From Azophilus sp965214305 (GTDB lineage Bacteria > Pseudomonadota > Gammaproteobacteria > Pseudomonadales > Azotimanducaceae): 64,000 nt of DNA. The notes under the pieces were generated by a model. It was not told the DNA's origin and searched no databases. It worked only from the letters and a program-made list of their open reading frames with translations. Of this stretch, positions 24,753 to 33,581 are shown in pieces. Each line of letters starts with the position of its first letter. Positions within the stretch are counted from its first letter, which is position 1. Made by a program: the position numbers and the translations under genes. Where the stretch lies: NCBI GenBank assembly GCA_965214305.1, contig OZ243949.1:620001-684000 (forward strand), read 5' to 3'.

Positions 24753-25637
24753 ATGAAACCGGCCGCATTCGACTACCGTCTACCGGGCACTGTGGAGGAA
24801 GCGGTTGCCCTGTTGGCGGCTGCCGACAACGCGAAGGTGATTGCCGGCGGGCAGAGTTTGGTGCCGATGCTGAACTTTCGGCTGGTGGCACCCGATTTGT
24901 TGGTTGACATCGCGCGCCTGCCGACATTGGGCGGCATATGGCCGCGTAATGACGGGGGCCTGGGTATCGGTGCCCTAACGCGGCATCGTGATCTGGAACT
25001 GTCGGCTGCGGCGCGCGAGCGGTTTCCCGTTGTTACCGAAGCCGTGCGCTCGATTGGCCACTTGGCGATTCGCAACCGGGGCACCGTCGGCGGTAGCCTC
25101 GTACACGCCGACCCGGCAGCGGAGTGGCCCATGCTGGCGCTGCTGCTTGATGCCCGGATGCGCATTGCGGGGCCGGACGGGTTTCGGGAACTGGCGGCGG
25201 GTGATTTTTTCCTCGGAACGCTCACGGTGGATTTGGCGGCGGCGGAATTGTTGGTCGGCATCGAACTGCCCGCCCTGCCGGCTGGCACTGTGTGTGGCTT
25301 CGCCGAGTTTGCCCGGCGCACCGGCGACTTTGCCCTTTGCGGGGTGGCGGTGACACTCACACCCCATAGCCAGGGTGGCGGACGCCCTCGTTTCCGTGAC
25401 GCCAGAATCGCCCTGATTGGCGTGGACGAGACGTCGGTGCGCATCCCCGATGCGGAACGGCTGCTGCTGGAGTGCTCGTCTTTGGATGCCGACCTGATCG
25501 AGGCGGTGGCGGCTGTCGTGCGGGCGTCGATCAAGCCGACGACCGATACGCACGCTTCCGCGGATTACCGATGTTACCTAGCCTACAACCTTACTAAACG
25601 CACACTCATGGAGACGCGAACACGCCATGCATTATGA
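24753..25637 (+). CDS. Molybdenum hydroxylase, FAD-binding medium subunit (CoxM-like)
   Basis: 294 residues of the xanthine dehydrogenase / CO dehydrogenase medium-subunit family. FAD-binding motifs AGGQSLVPMLNFRL and TVGGSLVHADPAAEWP are intact. It transfers electrons from the [2Fe-2S] subunit to an acceptor. The stop overlaps the small-subunit gene by 11 nt. Order M-S-L is a usual arrangement for these enzymes. Confidence 0.93.
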   Translation: MKPAAFDYRLPGTVEEAVALLAAADNAKVIAGGQSLVPMLNFRLVAPDLLVDIARLPTLGGIWPRNDGGLGIGALTRHRDLELSAAARERFPVVTEAVRSIGHLAIRNRGTVGGSLVHADPAAEWPMLALLLDARMRIAGPDGFRELAAGDFFLGTLTVDLAAAELLVGIELPALPAGTVCGFAEFARRTGDFALCGVAVTLTPHSQGGGRPRFRDARIALIGVDETSVRIPDAERLLLECSSLDADLIEAVAAVVRASIKPTTDTHASADYRCYLAYNLTKRTLMETRTRHAL

Positions 25638-26115
25638 GCATTCCCTGGTTTTGCGGGTCAATGGCCGTCGCCACGCAACTAGCGTGGCGCCAAGGCTGTT
25701 GTTGTCCGACTTCCTGCGTGATGAGTTAAATCTAACCGGCACCCATGTCGGCTGCGAACACGGCGTCTGTGGTGCCTGCACGGTACTCCTTGACGGGCAG
25801 AGCGTGCGCTCCTGCCTGATACTTGCGGTCCAGGCCCACGGCTGCGAGGTTGAGACGGTGGAGAGTTTCGGCGACCCGGAAAACCTCAGTATTGCACAGC
25901 GCCTTTTTCAGGAGTGTCACGCCCTGCAATGCGGCTTCTGCACACCGGGGTTTCTGGCCAGCGTCGAGGACATGCTGCGTAACCATCCGCCGGCGAGTGA
26001 AACCGAGGTGCGCGAACTATTATCCGGCAACCTCTGCCGTTGTACGGGTTACCAGAACATCGTTGCTGCGGTGCTGCGCATTCGCGACGGTCTTGCCTCG
26101 GAGTCCGCGTCATGA
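25627..26115 (+). CDS. Molybdenum hydroxylase, [2Fe-2S] small subunit (CoxS-like)
   Basis: 162 residues with both iron-sulfur clusters: the plant-ferredoxin type (CEHGVCGACTVLLDG) and the second cluster (CGFCTPGF ... CRCTGYQ). Normal length. It is followed not directly by the large subunit but by a copy of the dispersed repeat occupying the roughly 100-nt gap. Confidence 0.95.
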   Translation: MHYEHSLVLRVNGRRHATSVAPRLLLSDFLRDELNLTGTHVGCEHGVCGACTVLLDGQSVRSCLILAVQAHGCEVETVESFGDPENLSIAQRLFQECHALQCGFCTPGFLASVEDMLRNHPPASETEVRELLSGNLCRCTGYQNIVAAVLRIRDGLASESAS

Positions 26116-26123
26116 CCCAGGCA

Positions 26124-26218
26124 CCTGGAAGCCTCTGCTTTCGGAATTGGCGGCTACAAGGCCGCTCTCATCCGCCCCGTCGGCCGTTCGACCTCATTGC
26201 GTATGGCTCGATATATGC
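26124..26218. repeat. Dispersed repeat arm plus centre, between small- and large-subunit genes
   Basis: The 62-nt arm (CCTCTGCTTTCGGAAT ... CCCCGTCGGCCG) and the following 30 nt (ATTGCGTATGGCTCGATAT) align with the inverted right arm and centre of the copy at 13833-13999. The copy covers nearly the whole gap and reaches the candidate start codons of the large-subunit gene (ATG 26203 and ATG 26215). Confidence 0.8.
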
Positions 26219-28563
26219 GCGCTAAACAACCCTATGTCGGCCGTTCGGTCAAACGCCTTGAAGACCGCCGGTTGTTGACGGGACAGGGGTGTTTTGTCGA
26301 TGACATCCGCTTGCCGGGCACAATGCACATCGCCTTTTTGCGCAGCGACCATGCCCATGCCCGCATTGTCCGTATCGATGTTGCCGCAGCGCGGTCGAGC
26401 CCCGGTGTGTTCGCGGTGGTTTGTGCCGAGGATATCGTCGGCGACTGGCGGGAAATTGTCGCAACGAGCCGGATGCGTAATTTTCAGCCCACCGCCATGC
26501 CGTTGTTAGCGGCGGCCAAGGTGCGTTTTGTCGGCGAGGCGGTGGTGGCGGTGCTGGCCGAAAACCGCTATCTGGCCGAAGACGCCGCGCGCCTCATTGA
26601 GATCGACTATGAAGAATTGCCGCCCCTGAGCGACCCGGAGACGGCGCTGTGCCCCGATGCGGTGCTCCTGCACGAGGGCTTGACGTCCAATGTGCTGGTC
26701 GAGCGGGAATTCGCGCGCGGAGAGCCGGAAGCCGCTTTTTGGCAGCCGGCGCTGCACCTCAAGGAGCGTTTCCGCATGCACCGCAAAACGCCGCTGGCCC
26801 TGGAGAACCGAACCTATCTGGCGGACTACCAAGCCGGGCAGCGCAGTCTGACGTTGCACACCAGCTCTCAGGTACCCGGCATCATCCGCGATGCATTGGC
26901 CAAGGCCCTGGACATACCCGGCAGTCACCTGCGCGTGGTGGCGCCCGATGTCGGTGGTGGATTTGGGGGCAAGACATCGCTCTATCCGGAAGAGGTGCTG
27001 GTTTGTGTCCTGTCGCGTCGATTTGGGTGCCCCGTGAAATGGACGAGCGACCGGCTGGAAGATTTGCTGGCCACCAGCCAGGGCTTCGACGAGATTGTCG
27101 ATGCCGAACTCGCCGTCGATGCATCCGGGCGTTTTCTGGCCCTTAAAGCCGAAGTCATCGGCGATGTGGGCGCTTATTCGGTCTACCCTTGGACGGCGGG
27201 CATCGAGCCGGTGCAAGTGGCCAGCTTTCTGCCCGGCCCCTACAAGATCGAGCATTATCGGGCCAGGGTGCGCGCCCTGGCCACCGCCAAACCGCCGCTC
27301 GGCCCCTATCGGGGGGTGGGCCGCCCGATTGCAACCTTTGTTATGGAACGGCTGGTGGATATGGCGGCGGCTCGGCTCGGCTTGGACCCGGTTGAACTGC
27401 GGCGTCGCAACCTGGTGCAAGCCGATGAGTTTCCCTATAAAACCGGTTCCGGCATCGAGTGGCGTCGTTCCGGGTTTTTGGAAAACCTGGGTGGTGCCTG
27501 CGATGCCATTGGTTACGAAACGCTGCGACGCGAGCAACAACAAGCACGCGACCAGGGTCGTCTGGTTGGTATCGGCATTGCTTGTTTCGCGGAACTGACC
27601 GGCATCGGCTCGCGCTTGTCCGCCTCGCCCGGCATGCCGATCAATACGGGCACTGAAACGGCTACCGTCAATTTGGATGCCACCGGCGCCTTCACCGCCC
27701 GTTTCGGCGTCACCTCCTATGGCCAGGGTTTGGAGACCGCCTTGGCACAGGTTGTGGCGGACGAACTGCAAGTGGACATCGAACGGCTGCGCGTGCGCTT
27801 GGGCGATACCGACCAGGTCGGCCACGGCACCGGTTCCTACGCCAGCCGCGGCGCCGTACTCGGTGCGGGGGCGGCAATGCTCGCCTGTCGCGCTTTGCTC
27901 TGTAAGCTGCGTCGGGTTGCGGCGCTGCTGATGCAAGCCGAGGCGAACGAGGTTGCGCTTGCCGATGGCCGCTTTGTGGTTCGGGATGGTTCGGCGAGCC
28001 TGTCCTACCAGACATTGGCGCACACCTATTATTCGCATATGGGTGCCATCCCCGCCGATGTCCGCAATCACCTGGGCGACCTATCCGCTACCCGTGTTTA
28101 CGATCCGGAGTGGGGCACCACCTCGTCGGCGACCCATATTGCCCAAGTGGAAATCGATCGGGCCACGCTGCGGGTCAGCACTCAACGTTATGTGGTTGCC
28201 GAGGATTGCGGACAACGTCTGAATCCCATGATCGTGGACGGGCAAATTCACGGCGGCGTCGCCCAGGGGATCGGTGCCGCCCTCTACGAGGAAATGATCC
28301 ACGACGAACAAGGTCAGGTGTTGACGGCCAGCCTGGCGGACTATGTGGTGCCTTCCAGCACGGAAGTGCCGCGCATCGAAACGGTGCATCTCGAACTTGA
28401 AAAGCCGACGACACTCGGCAAGTTGCGCGGTATGGGCGAGGGCGGCACCATCGGCGCTCCGGCGGCCATTGCCAACGCGGTCTCCGATGCGCTCGCCCCC
28501 TTGGGTAAGGGCGTTAATACGCTGCCGATTACGCCGGAAAGAATCTTTCAACTGTTGCGCTGA
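26215..28563 (+). CDS. Molybdenum hydroxylase, molybdopterin-binding large subunit (xanthine dehydrogenase / CoxL-like)
   Basis: 782 residues from ATG 26215 (MRAKQPYVGRSVKRLEDRRL). Cofactor motifs VGGGFGGKTSLYPEE and the catalytic glutamate in GEGGTIGAPAAIANAV are present. At the position of the CO dehydrogenase active-site loop (AYxCSFR) it has PYRGVGRP, so this is not a form I CO dehydrogenase. A form II-like or other aldehyde, aromatic or N-heterocycle hydroxylase is more likely. The start is unusual: the ATG candidates lie at the edge of a dispersed repeat and no Shine-Dalgarno sequence is visible. The enzyme needs molybdenum cofactor; moaCDE are further on in the window. Confidence 0.9.
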   Translation: MRAKQPYVGRSVKRLEDRRLLTGQGCFVDDIRLPGTMHIAFLRSDHAHARIVRIDVAAARSSPGVFAVVCAEDIVGDWREIVATSRMRNFQPTAMPLLAAAKVRFVGEAVVAVLAENRYLAEDAARLIEIDYEELPPLSDPETALCPDAVLLHEGLTSNVLVEREFARGEPEAAFWQPALHLKERFRMHRKTPLALENRTYLADYQAGQRSLTLHTSSQVPGIIRDALAKALDIPGSHLRVVAPDVGGGFGGKTSLYPEEVLVCVLSRRFGCPVKWTSDRLEDLLATSQGFDEIVDAELAVDASGRFLALKAEVIGDVGAYSVYPWTAGIEPVQVASFLPGPYKIEHYRARVRALATAKPPLGPYRGVGRPIATFVMERLVDMAAARLGLDPVELRRRNLVQADEFPYKTGSGIEWRRSGFLENLGGACDAIGYETLRREQQQARDQGRLVGIGIACFAELTGIGSRLSASPGMPINTGTETATVNLDATGAFTARFGVTSYGQGLETALAQVVADELQVDIERLRVRLGDTDQVGHGTGSYASRGAVLGAGAAMLACRALLCKLRRVAALLMQAEANEVALADGRFVVRDGSASLSYQTLAHTYYSHMGAIPADVRNHLGDLSATRVYDPEWGTTSSATHIAQVEIDRATLRVSTQRYVVAEDCGQRLNPMIVDGQIHGGVAQGIGAALYEEMIHDEQGQVLTASLADYVVPSSTEVPRIETVHLELEKPTTLGKLRGMGEGGTIGAPAAIANAVSDALAPLGKGVNTLPITPERIFQLLR

Positions 28564-28699
28564 AACGCCCTGACGGATACCGCGGTTGACGTGCGTCCAA
28601 ACTCAAATCCATTCAAACTGATGGCCGATCTCAACGCATAAAAACAGGCATCCTGCCCAAGTCAGGTGTAAACTATCGTGCTTTTCGGGCCGAGCATCC

Positions 28700-31267
28700 A
28701 TGTCGGAACCCATCCCCGGTCAAGCGCGGGAAATCCTTCCCGTAAACATTGAAGACGAGCTGCGGCAGTCCTACCTGGACTACGCCATGAGTGTCATCGT
28801 CGGGCGCGCCCTGCCCGATGTTCGCGACGGCCTGAAGCCGGTGCATCGCCGGGTACTGTTCACCATGAGCGAATTGAACAACACGCACAACCGTCCCTAC
28901 ATGAAGTCGGCCCGCGTGGTCGGCGATGTGATGGGCAAATACCATCCGCACGGCGACCTCGCCATCTACGATACCCTGGTGCGCATGGCTCAGGACTTTG
29001 CCATGCGCTATCTACTCATCGACGGCCAGGGCAACTTCGGCTCCATTGACGGCGACCCGCCGGCGGCCATGCGCTACACCGAAGTGCGTATGGAACGCCT
29101 CGCCGCCGCCTTGCTCGCCGACCTCGACAAGGAAACCGTCACCTTCGTTCCCAATTACGATGACACCCTGATGATGCCGGAGGTTTTGCCGACGCGGGTG
29201 CCGAACCTGCTTATCAACGGCAGCTCCGGCATTGCGGTGGGCATGGCCACCAACATTCCACCACATAATTTCCAAGAGATTGTGGCGGGTGTTTTGGCAC
29301 TGCTCGACGACCCCGGTATCGGCGTTGACGGTTTGATGGCGCACATCCGGGGGCCGGATTTCCCGACCGCCGGCATCATCAACGGGCGCGCCGGTATCGT
29401 GCAGGCCTACCGCACCGGCCGCGGGCGCATCTATGTGCGCGCGCGCGCCGAGGTGATTACCGACGAAAAACGTGGCCGGGATATCATCGTTGTCACTGAA
29501 ATTCCCTATCAACTCAATAAATCGCGTCTCATCGAGAAGATCGCGGAACTGGTCAAGGACAAGAAGCTGGAGGGTATCTCCGAATTGCGCGACGAGTCGG
29601 ATAAAGACGGCCTGCGTATTGTGATCGAATTGCGTCGTGGCGAATCCGGCGATGTGGTGCTCAACAACCTGTACGCCCAAACCCAGTTGCAATCGGTGTT
29701 CGGCATCAATTGCGTTGCCTTGGTGAACGGCCAGCCCCGCATACTCAATCTCAAACAGATGCTTGAGGCCTTCGTGCAGCATCGTCGCGAGGTGGTAACA
29801 AGGCGCAGCATCTACCTGTTGCGCCGCGCCCGCCAACGCGGCCACCTGCTCGAGGGCCAGGCGGTGGCGTTGGCGAATATCGAGCCGGTCATCGAGTTAA
29901 TACGGGAGTCGCCCGCCGCCGCCGAAGCCAGGGCGGCTCTCATGGGGCGCGGTTGGGCGTCCGAGAACGTCGATGCCCTATTGGCGCGGGCCGGCGCCGA
30001 CGCCTGTCGTCCGGAGGATTTGGCTGAACACTTCGGTTTGCGTGACGGCCTCTACTATCTCTCGGCAGATCAGGCGCAAGCCATTTTGGATATGCGCCTG
30101 CATCGATTGACCGCCTTGGAGCAGGATAAATTGGTGGCCGACTATGAATCCGTGCTCGAAGAGATTGCCGATCTGCAAGACATTCTGGCATCGACTGAGC
30201 GCCTGCAAGCGGTGATTCGTGAAGAACTCGAAGAACTCGCCCAGATCTACGGTGATACCAGGCGCACCGAGATTCTCAGTTCCCAGCAAGACCTCAGCGC
30301 CGAGGATCTGATCCCCGAAGAGGACGTCGTAGTGACGATTTCCCACAACGGCTACGCCAAAACGCAGGGACTCGATGGTTATCAGGCGCAGCGCCGAGGT
30401 GGACGCGGTAAGGTCGCGGCCACCGTGCGCGACGAAGACTTCGTCGAGAATCTGCTGGTTGCCAACAGCCACGATACGCTGCTGTGCTTTTCCAATCTCG
30501 GCAAAGTCTATTGGTTGCGCGTGTTCCAAATCCCTAAGGGCACCCGCAATGCCAAGGGCCGCCCGCTGGTTAACCTGCTGCCGTTGGAGCCGGGCGAACG
30601 GGTGACCTCGTTGTTACCGGTGAGGGAATACGACGACGATCATTTTGTGTTCATGGCCACCGCCAACGGCACGGTCAAGAAGACCGAACTCACCCACTTC
30701 TCGCGGCCGCGGCAAAGTGGCCTGATTGCGTTGGATTTGGATGCGGGCAATACCCTGGTGGGGGCGGCCATCACCGACGGCCATTGCGATGTGTTGCTAA
30801 CGGCCAGCTCCGGCAAAGCCGCTCGCTTCAAGGAATCCGATGTCCGTGCCATGGGGCGCACCGCGCGTGGTGTGCGCGGCATTCGCTTGGCCGGTGGACA
30901 TCGGGTGATCTCCCTCATTATTCCCCGGCAGCATGGCTTTGTGCTTACCGCCAGCGCGAACGGCTACGGCAAGCGCACCCGCGCCGGGGAGTTTCCCGTC
31001 AAGGGTCGCGGTGCCCAGGGTGTGATTGCCATGCAGTCCAATGAGCGCAACGGCAACATCGTGGCTGCGGTGCAAGTCTTTGCGGGCGATGAACTGATGC
31101 TCATCAGCGATACGGGAACCCTGGTGCGAACCGGCGTTGACGAAATATCGGTACTTGGCCGCAATACCCAGGGTGTGCGTCTGATCGCCTTGCGTGGCGG
31201 GGAGCGCCTGAACAGCGTCGCGCGCATTGTCGAGTCGAACGTCGATGCGGACGGTCGGGAAGCCTAG
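28700..31267 (+). CDS. gyrA: DNA gyrase subunit A
   Basis: 855 residues. Catalytic tyrosine Y126 (AAMRYTE) and the GyrA box QRRGGRG at residue 564 identify gyrase rather than ParC. Notable: the quinolone-resistance region reads HPHGDLAIYDT, so leucine 87 stands where E. coli has Ser83, the classic resistance substitution, while the Asp87 equivalent (D91) is kept. The TAG stop lies in the CTAG end of a dispersed repeat copy. It begins the conserved gyrA-serC-pheA block. Confidence 0.98.
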   Translation: MSEPIPGQAREILPVNIEDELRQSYLDYAMSVIVGRALPDVRDGLKPVHRRVLFTMSELNNTHNRPYMKSARVVGDVMGKYHPHGDLAIYDTLVRMAQDFAMRYLLIDGQGNFGSIDGDPPAAMRYTEVRMERLAAALLADLDKETVTFVPNYDDTLMMPEVLPTRVPNLLINGSSGIAVGMATNIPPHNFQEIVAGVLALLDDPGIGVDGLMAHIRGPDFPTAGIINGRAGIVQAYRTGRGRIYVRARAEVITDEKRGRDIIVVTEIPYQLNKSRLIEKIAELVKDKKLEGISELRDESDKDGLRIVIELRRGESGDVVLNNLYAQTQLQSVFGINCVALVNGQPRILNLKQMLEAFVQHRREVVTRRSIYLLRRARQRGHLLEGQAVALANIEPVIELIRESPAAAEARAALMGRGWASENVDALLARAGADACRPEDLAEHFGLRDGLYYLSADQAQAILDMRLHRLTALEQDKLVADYESVLEEIADLQDILASTERLQAVIREELEELAQIYGDTRRTEILSSQQDLSAEDLIPEEDVVVTISHNGYAKTQGLDGYQAQRRGGRGKVAATVRDEDFVENLLVANSHDTLLCFSNLGKVYWLRVFQIPKGTRNAKGRPLVNLLPLEPGERVTSLLPVREYDDDHFVFMATANGTVKKTELTHFSRPRQSGLIALDLDAGNTLVGAAITDGHCDVLLTASSGKAARFKESDVRAMGRTARGVRGIRLAGGHRVISLIIPRQHGFVLTASANGYGKRTRAGEFPVKGRGAQGVIAMQSNERNGNIVAAVQVFAGDELMLISDTGTLVRTGVDEISVLGRNTQGVRLIALRGGERLNSVARIVESNVDADGREA

Positions 31268-31326
31268 GCACCGCTGCCTGCGGAAGTCGCGCAAGCGAAA
31301 AGCCGCTATCGCCGTCCCGTCGGCCG
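31264..31326. repeat. Dispersed repeat, single left-type arm after gyrA
   Basis: 63 nt starting CTAGGCACC and ending CCCGTCGGCCG, differing from the left arm at 13833-13895 at only five positions. It supplies the gyrA TAG stop and fills more than half of the gyrA-serC gap. Confidence 0.9.
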
Positions 31327-31372
31327 AGCCTGGGTACCCATTGCGGGACAGGGTATCAGCACTGGATTGAAT

Positions 31373-32452
31373 ATGAATAGACCGTTTAACTTCTCCCCGG
31401 GGCCCGCCGCCTTGCCGCAGGCGGTGTTGGAACAGGCGCGTAACGAGATGCTCGATTATCGGGGCAGCGGTGTTTCCGTCATGGAGATGAGCCATAGGGG
31501 CGCTCCTTTCATGGAAATCGCACAGCAGGCCGAAGCGGATTTACGCGAGTTATTGGCTGTGCCCGATTCGCACCGGGTGCTATTTATGCACGGCGGCGCC
31601 ACCTTGCAGATGGCGGCGGTGCCGCTCAACCTGCTTGGCGAAAAAACCGTGGCGGACTATGTGGAGACGGGTGCCTGGTCTACCAAAGCCATCGGCGAGG
31701 CACGCAAATATTGCACGGTCAACATCGCGGCGAGTTCCGCCGACAGCAACTTTGATCGCATTCCAGCCCGTGCCGATTGGCAATTGCATGCCGCCGCGGC
31801 CTACTTGCACATCTGCGCCAACGAAACCATCGGCGGCGTACAATTCCACGAATTCCCGCGGGTCGATGTGCCGCTGGTCGCCGACATGTCCTCGGAACTG
31901 CTGTCCCGGCCCATTGAGGTATCGCGGTTTGCTTTGCTCTATGCCGGTGCGCAGAAGAACCTGGGGCCGGCGGGTTTGGCGGTGGTCATTGTTCGGGAAG
32001 ACTTGATCGGTCAAGCCCACCCGACAACACCGAGCCTCCTGGATTTTGCGGTCCAGGCCCGTTCCGGTTGCATGTACAACACCCCGCCGACCTACGCCTG
32101 GTACATCGCCGGCTTGGTTTTTCGTTGGGCGAAGGCGCAGGGCGGAGTGGCTGCCCTGGCGCACCGCAACGCCCGCAAGGCGGCCAAGCTGTACGCCCTC
32201 ATCGACGAGGACGGCTTCTATAACGCACCGGTTGCGCCGGAAAACCGCTCCCTTATGAATGTACCCTTTACTTTGGCGGACGCCTCGCTCGACAGCGAAT
32301 TTCTGCGCCGCGCCGCCGCCGCCGGCCTGCTCAACCTCAAAGGTCATCGCAGTGTCGGCGGCATGCGCGCGAGTCTTTATAATGCCGTGCCCGAAGCGGC
32401 GGTCGATGCCCTGGTCGCGTTCATGAGAGAGTTCCGCAATGAGTGCGGATGA
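31373..32452 (+). CDS. serC: Phosphoserine aminotransferase
   Basis: Pyridoxal-phosphate enzyme for serine and pyridoxine synthesis, 359 residues from ATG 31373. The start NRPFNFSPGPAALP, the MSHRG segment, and the PLP-lysine segment YAGAQKNLGPAG are typical. Its stop overlaps the pheA start by 14 nt. Same position as in Pseudomonas, directly after gyrA. Confidence 0.97.
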   Translation: MNRPFNFSPGPAALPQAVLEQARNEMLDYRGSGVSVMEMSHRGAPFMEIAQQAEADLRELLAVPDSHRVLFMHGGATLQMAAVPLNLLGEKTVADYVETGAWSTKAIGEARKYCTVNIAASSADSNFDRIPARADWQLHAAAAYLHICANETIGGVQFHEFPRVDVPLVADMSSELLSRPIEVSRFALLYAGAQKNLGPAGLAVVIVREDLIGQAHPTTPSLLDFAVQARSGCMYNTPPTYAWYIAGLVFRWAKAQGGVAALAHRNARKAAKLYALIDEDGFYNAPVAPENRSLMNVPFTLADASLDSEFLRRAAAAGLLNLKGHRSVGGMRASLYNAVPEAAVDALVAFMREFRNECG

Positions 32453-33539
32453 CAGTGCCCTAGCGCGCATTCGCGAACGCATCGACGTGGTCGATGCGGA
32501 ACTTCAGCGGCTGCTTAACGAGCGCGCCCAGCTCGCGCTGGAAGTGGCTGAGGTCAAACAGGCGCAACAGGGCGAGGCGGCAACGGTCTATTACCGCCCC
32601 GAGCGCGAGGCGCAAATTATTACACGGCTCAAAGAGCGCAATTCCGGGCCCCTATCCGATACCGATATCGCCCGGTTGTTTCGCGAAATCATTTCCTGTT
32701 GCCTGGCTTTTGAACAACCCCTCACCGTTGCCTATTTGGGGCCGGCCGGAACCTATACCGAGGTTGCGGCGCGCGCGCAGTTCGGCCAGTTTGCGCCGCT
32801 CGTGCCGATGGCGGGTATCGACGAGGTATTCCGCGAGGTGGAAACCGCCCAGGCCAGCTATGGGATCGTGCCGGTGGAAAACTCCACCGAGGGTATGGTC
32901 AACCACACCCTGGACTGCTTTATGTCCGCATCGTCGACGATTCGCATTTGCGCGGAAGTGGAGGTGCCGATTCATCATGCGTTGTTGACCCATCCCGATA
33001 ACGACGGTGCCATTGTGCGCATCCTCTCCCACGCTCAATCGCTCGCCCAATGCCGCGGCTGGTTGGATACCCATTATCCGGGCGTCGAACGATTGGCGGT
33101 GGCAAGCAACGCCGAGGCGGCGCGCCAAGCGTCGGAAACCCCCGCTCTCGCCGCCGTAGCCGGTGAGGTAGCCGCCAACCGCTATGGCCTGAAGGTGCTG
33201 GCCACCCGCATTGAGGATCACAACCATAATAAGACCCGTTTCCTGGTTCTCGGACGCCAGGATGTCGGCCTGAGCGGCCAGGACAAGACCTCCATACTGG
33301 TGTCCACCAAAAACCGCCCGGGCGCTCTGTATCGGGTGTTGGAACCCTTCCATCGGCATGGTGTTTCCCTAACGCGCATTGAAACCCGTCCGGCGCGTTC
33401 CGGCGACTGGTCCTATGTTTTCTTCATCGACTTTGACGGCCATAAGCGGGATGAAAGGGTGCGAACTGTTCTTGCGCAGGTAGGCGAGGTGGCGTTGCAG
33501 GTGCGCTGGCTCGGTTCCTACCCGCGTTCGGTACTGTGA
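32439..33539 (+). CDS. pheA: Bifunctional chorismate mutase / prephenate dehydratase
   Basis: 366 residues with three parts: chorismate mutase (about 1-90, with RERIDVVDAELQRLLNERAQ), prephenate dehydratase (about 100-275, with AYLGPAGTYTEVAA, VENSTEGMVNHTLD and the catalytic TRF in NKTRFLVLG) and a C-terminal ACT regulatory domain (GALYRVLEPFHRHGVSLTRI, then ETRP) for phenylalanine feedback. It commits chorismate to phenylalanine. In Pseudomonas hisC follows; here tyrA follows directly. Confidence 0.97.
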   Translation: MSADDSALARIRERIDVVDAELQRLLNERAQLALEVAEVKQAQQGEAATVYYRPEREAQIITRLKERNSGPLSDTDIARLFREIISCCLAFEQPLTVAYLGPAGTYTEVAARAQFGQFAPLVPMAGIDEVFREVETAQASYGIVPVENSTEGMVNHTLDCFMSASSTIRICAEVEVPIHHALLTHPDNDGAIVRILSHAQSLAQCRGWLDTHYPGVERLAVASNAEAARQASETPALAAVAGEVAANRYGLKVLATRIEDHNHNKTRFLVLGRQDVGLSGQDKTSILVSTKNRPGALYRVLEPFHRHGVSLTRIETRPARSGDWSYVFFIDFDGHKRDERVRTVLAQVGEVALQVRWLGSYPRSVL

Positions 33540-33581
33540 TTGTCGGCCGGGTCTGTTGTACAAGATTGATTGGGCATTACG

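Noticed and set aside
26506..28071. 521-codon minus-strand frame opposite the molybdenum hydroxylase large subunit
   Set aside because: No recognisable domain, no ribosome-binding site, and the plus strand encodes a complete conserved enzyme.
24753..28563. Aerobic (form I) CO dehydrogenase
   Set aside because: The large subunit lacks the AYxCSFR active-site loop; PYRGVGRP is at that place.
28700..31267. Topoisomerase IV subunit ParC
   Set aside because: The GyrA box QRRGGRG and the long C-terminal domain are present, and the gene neighbourhood is that of gyrA.
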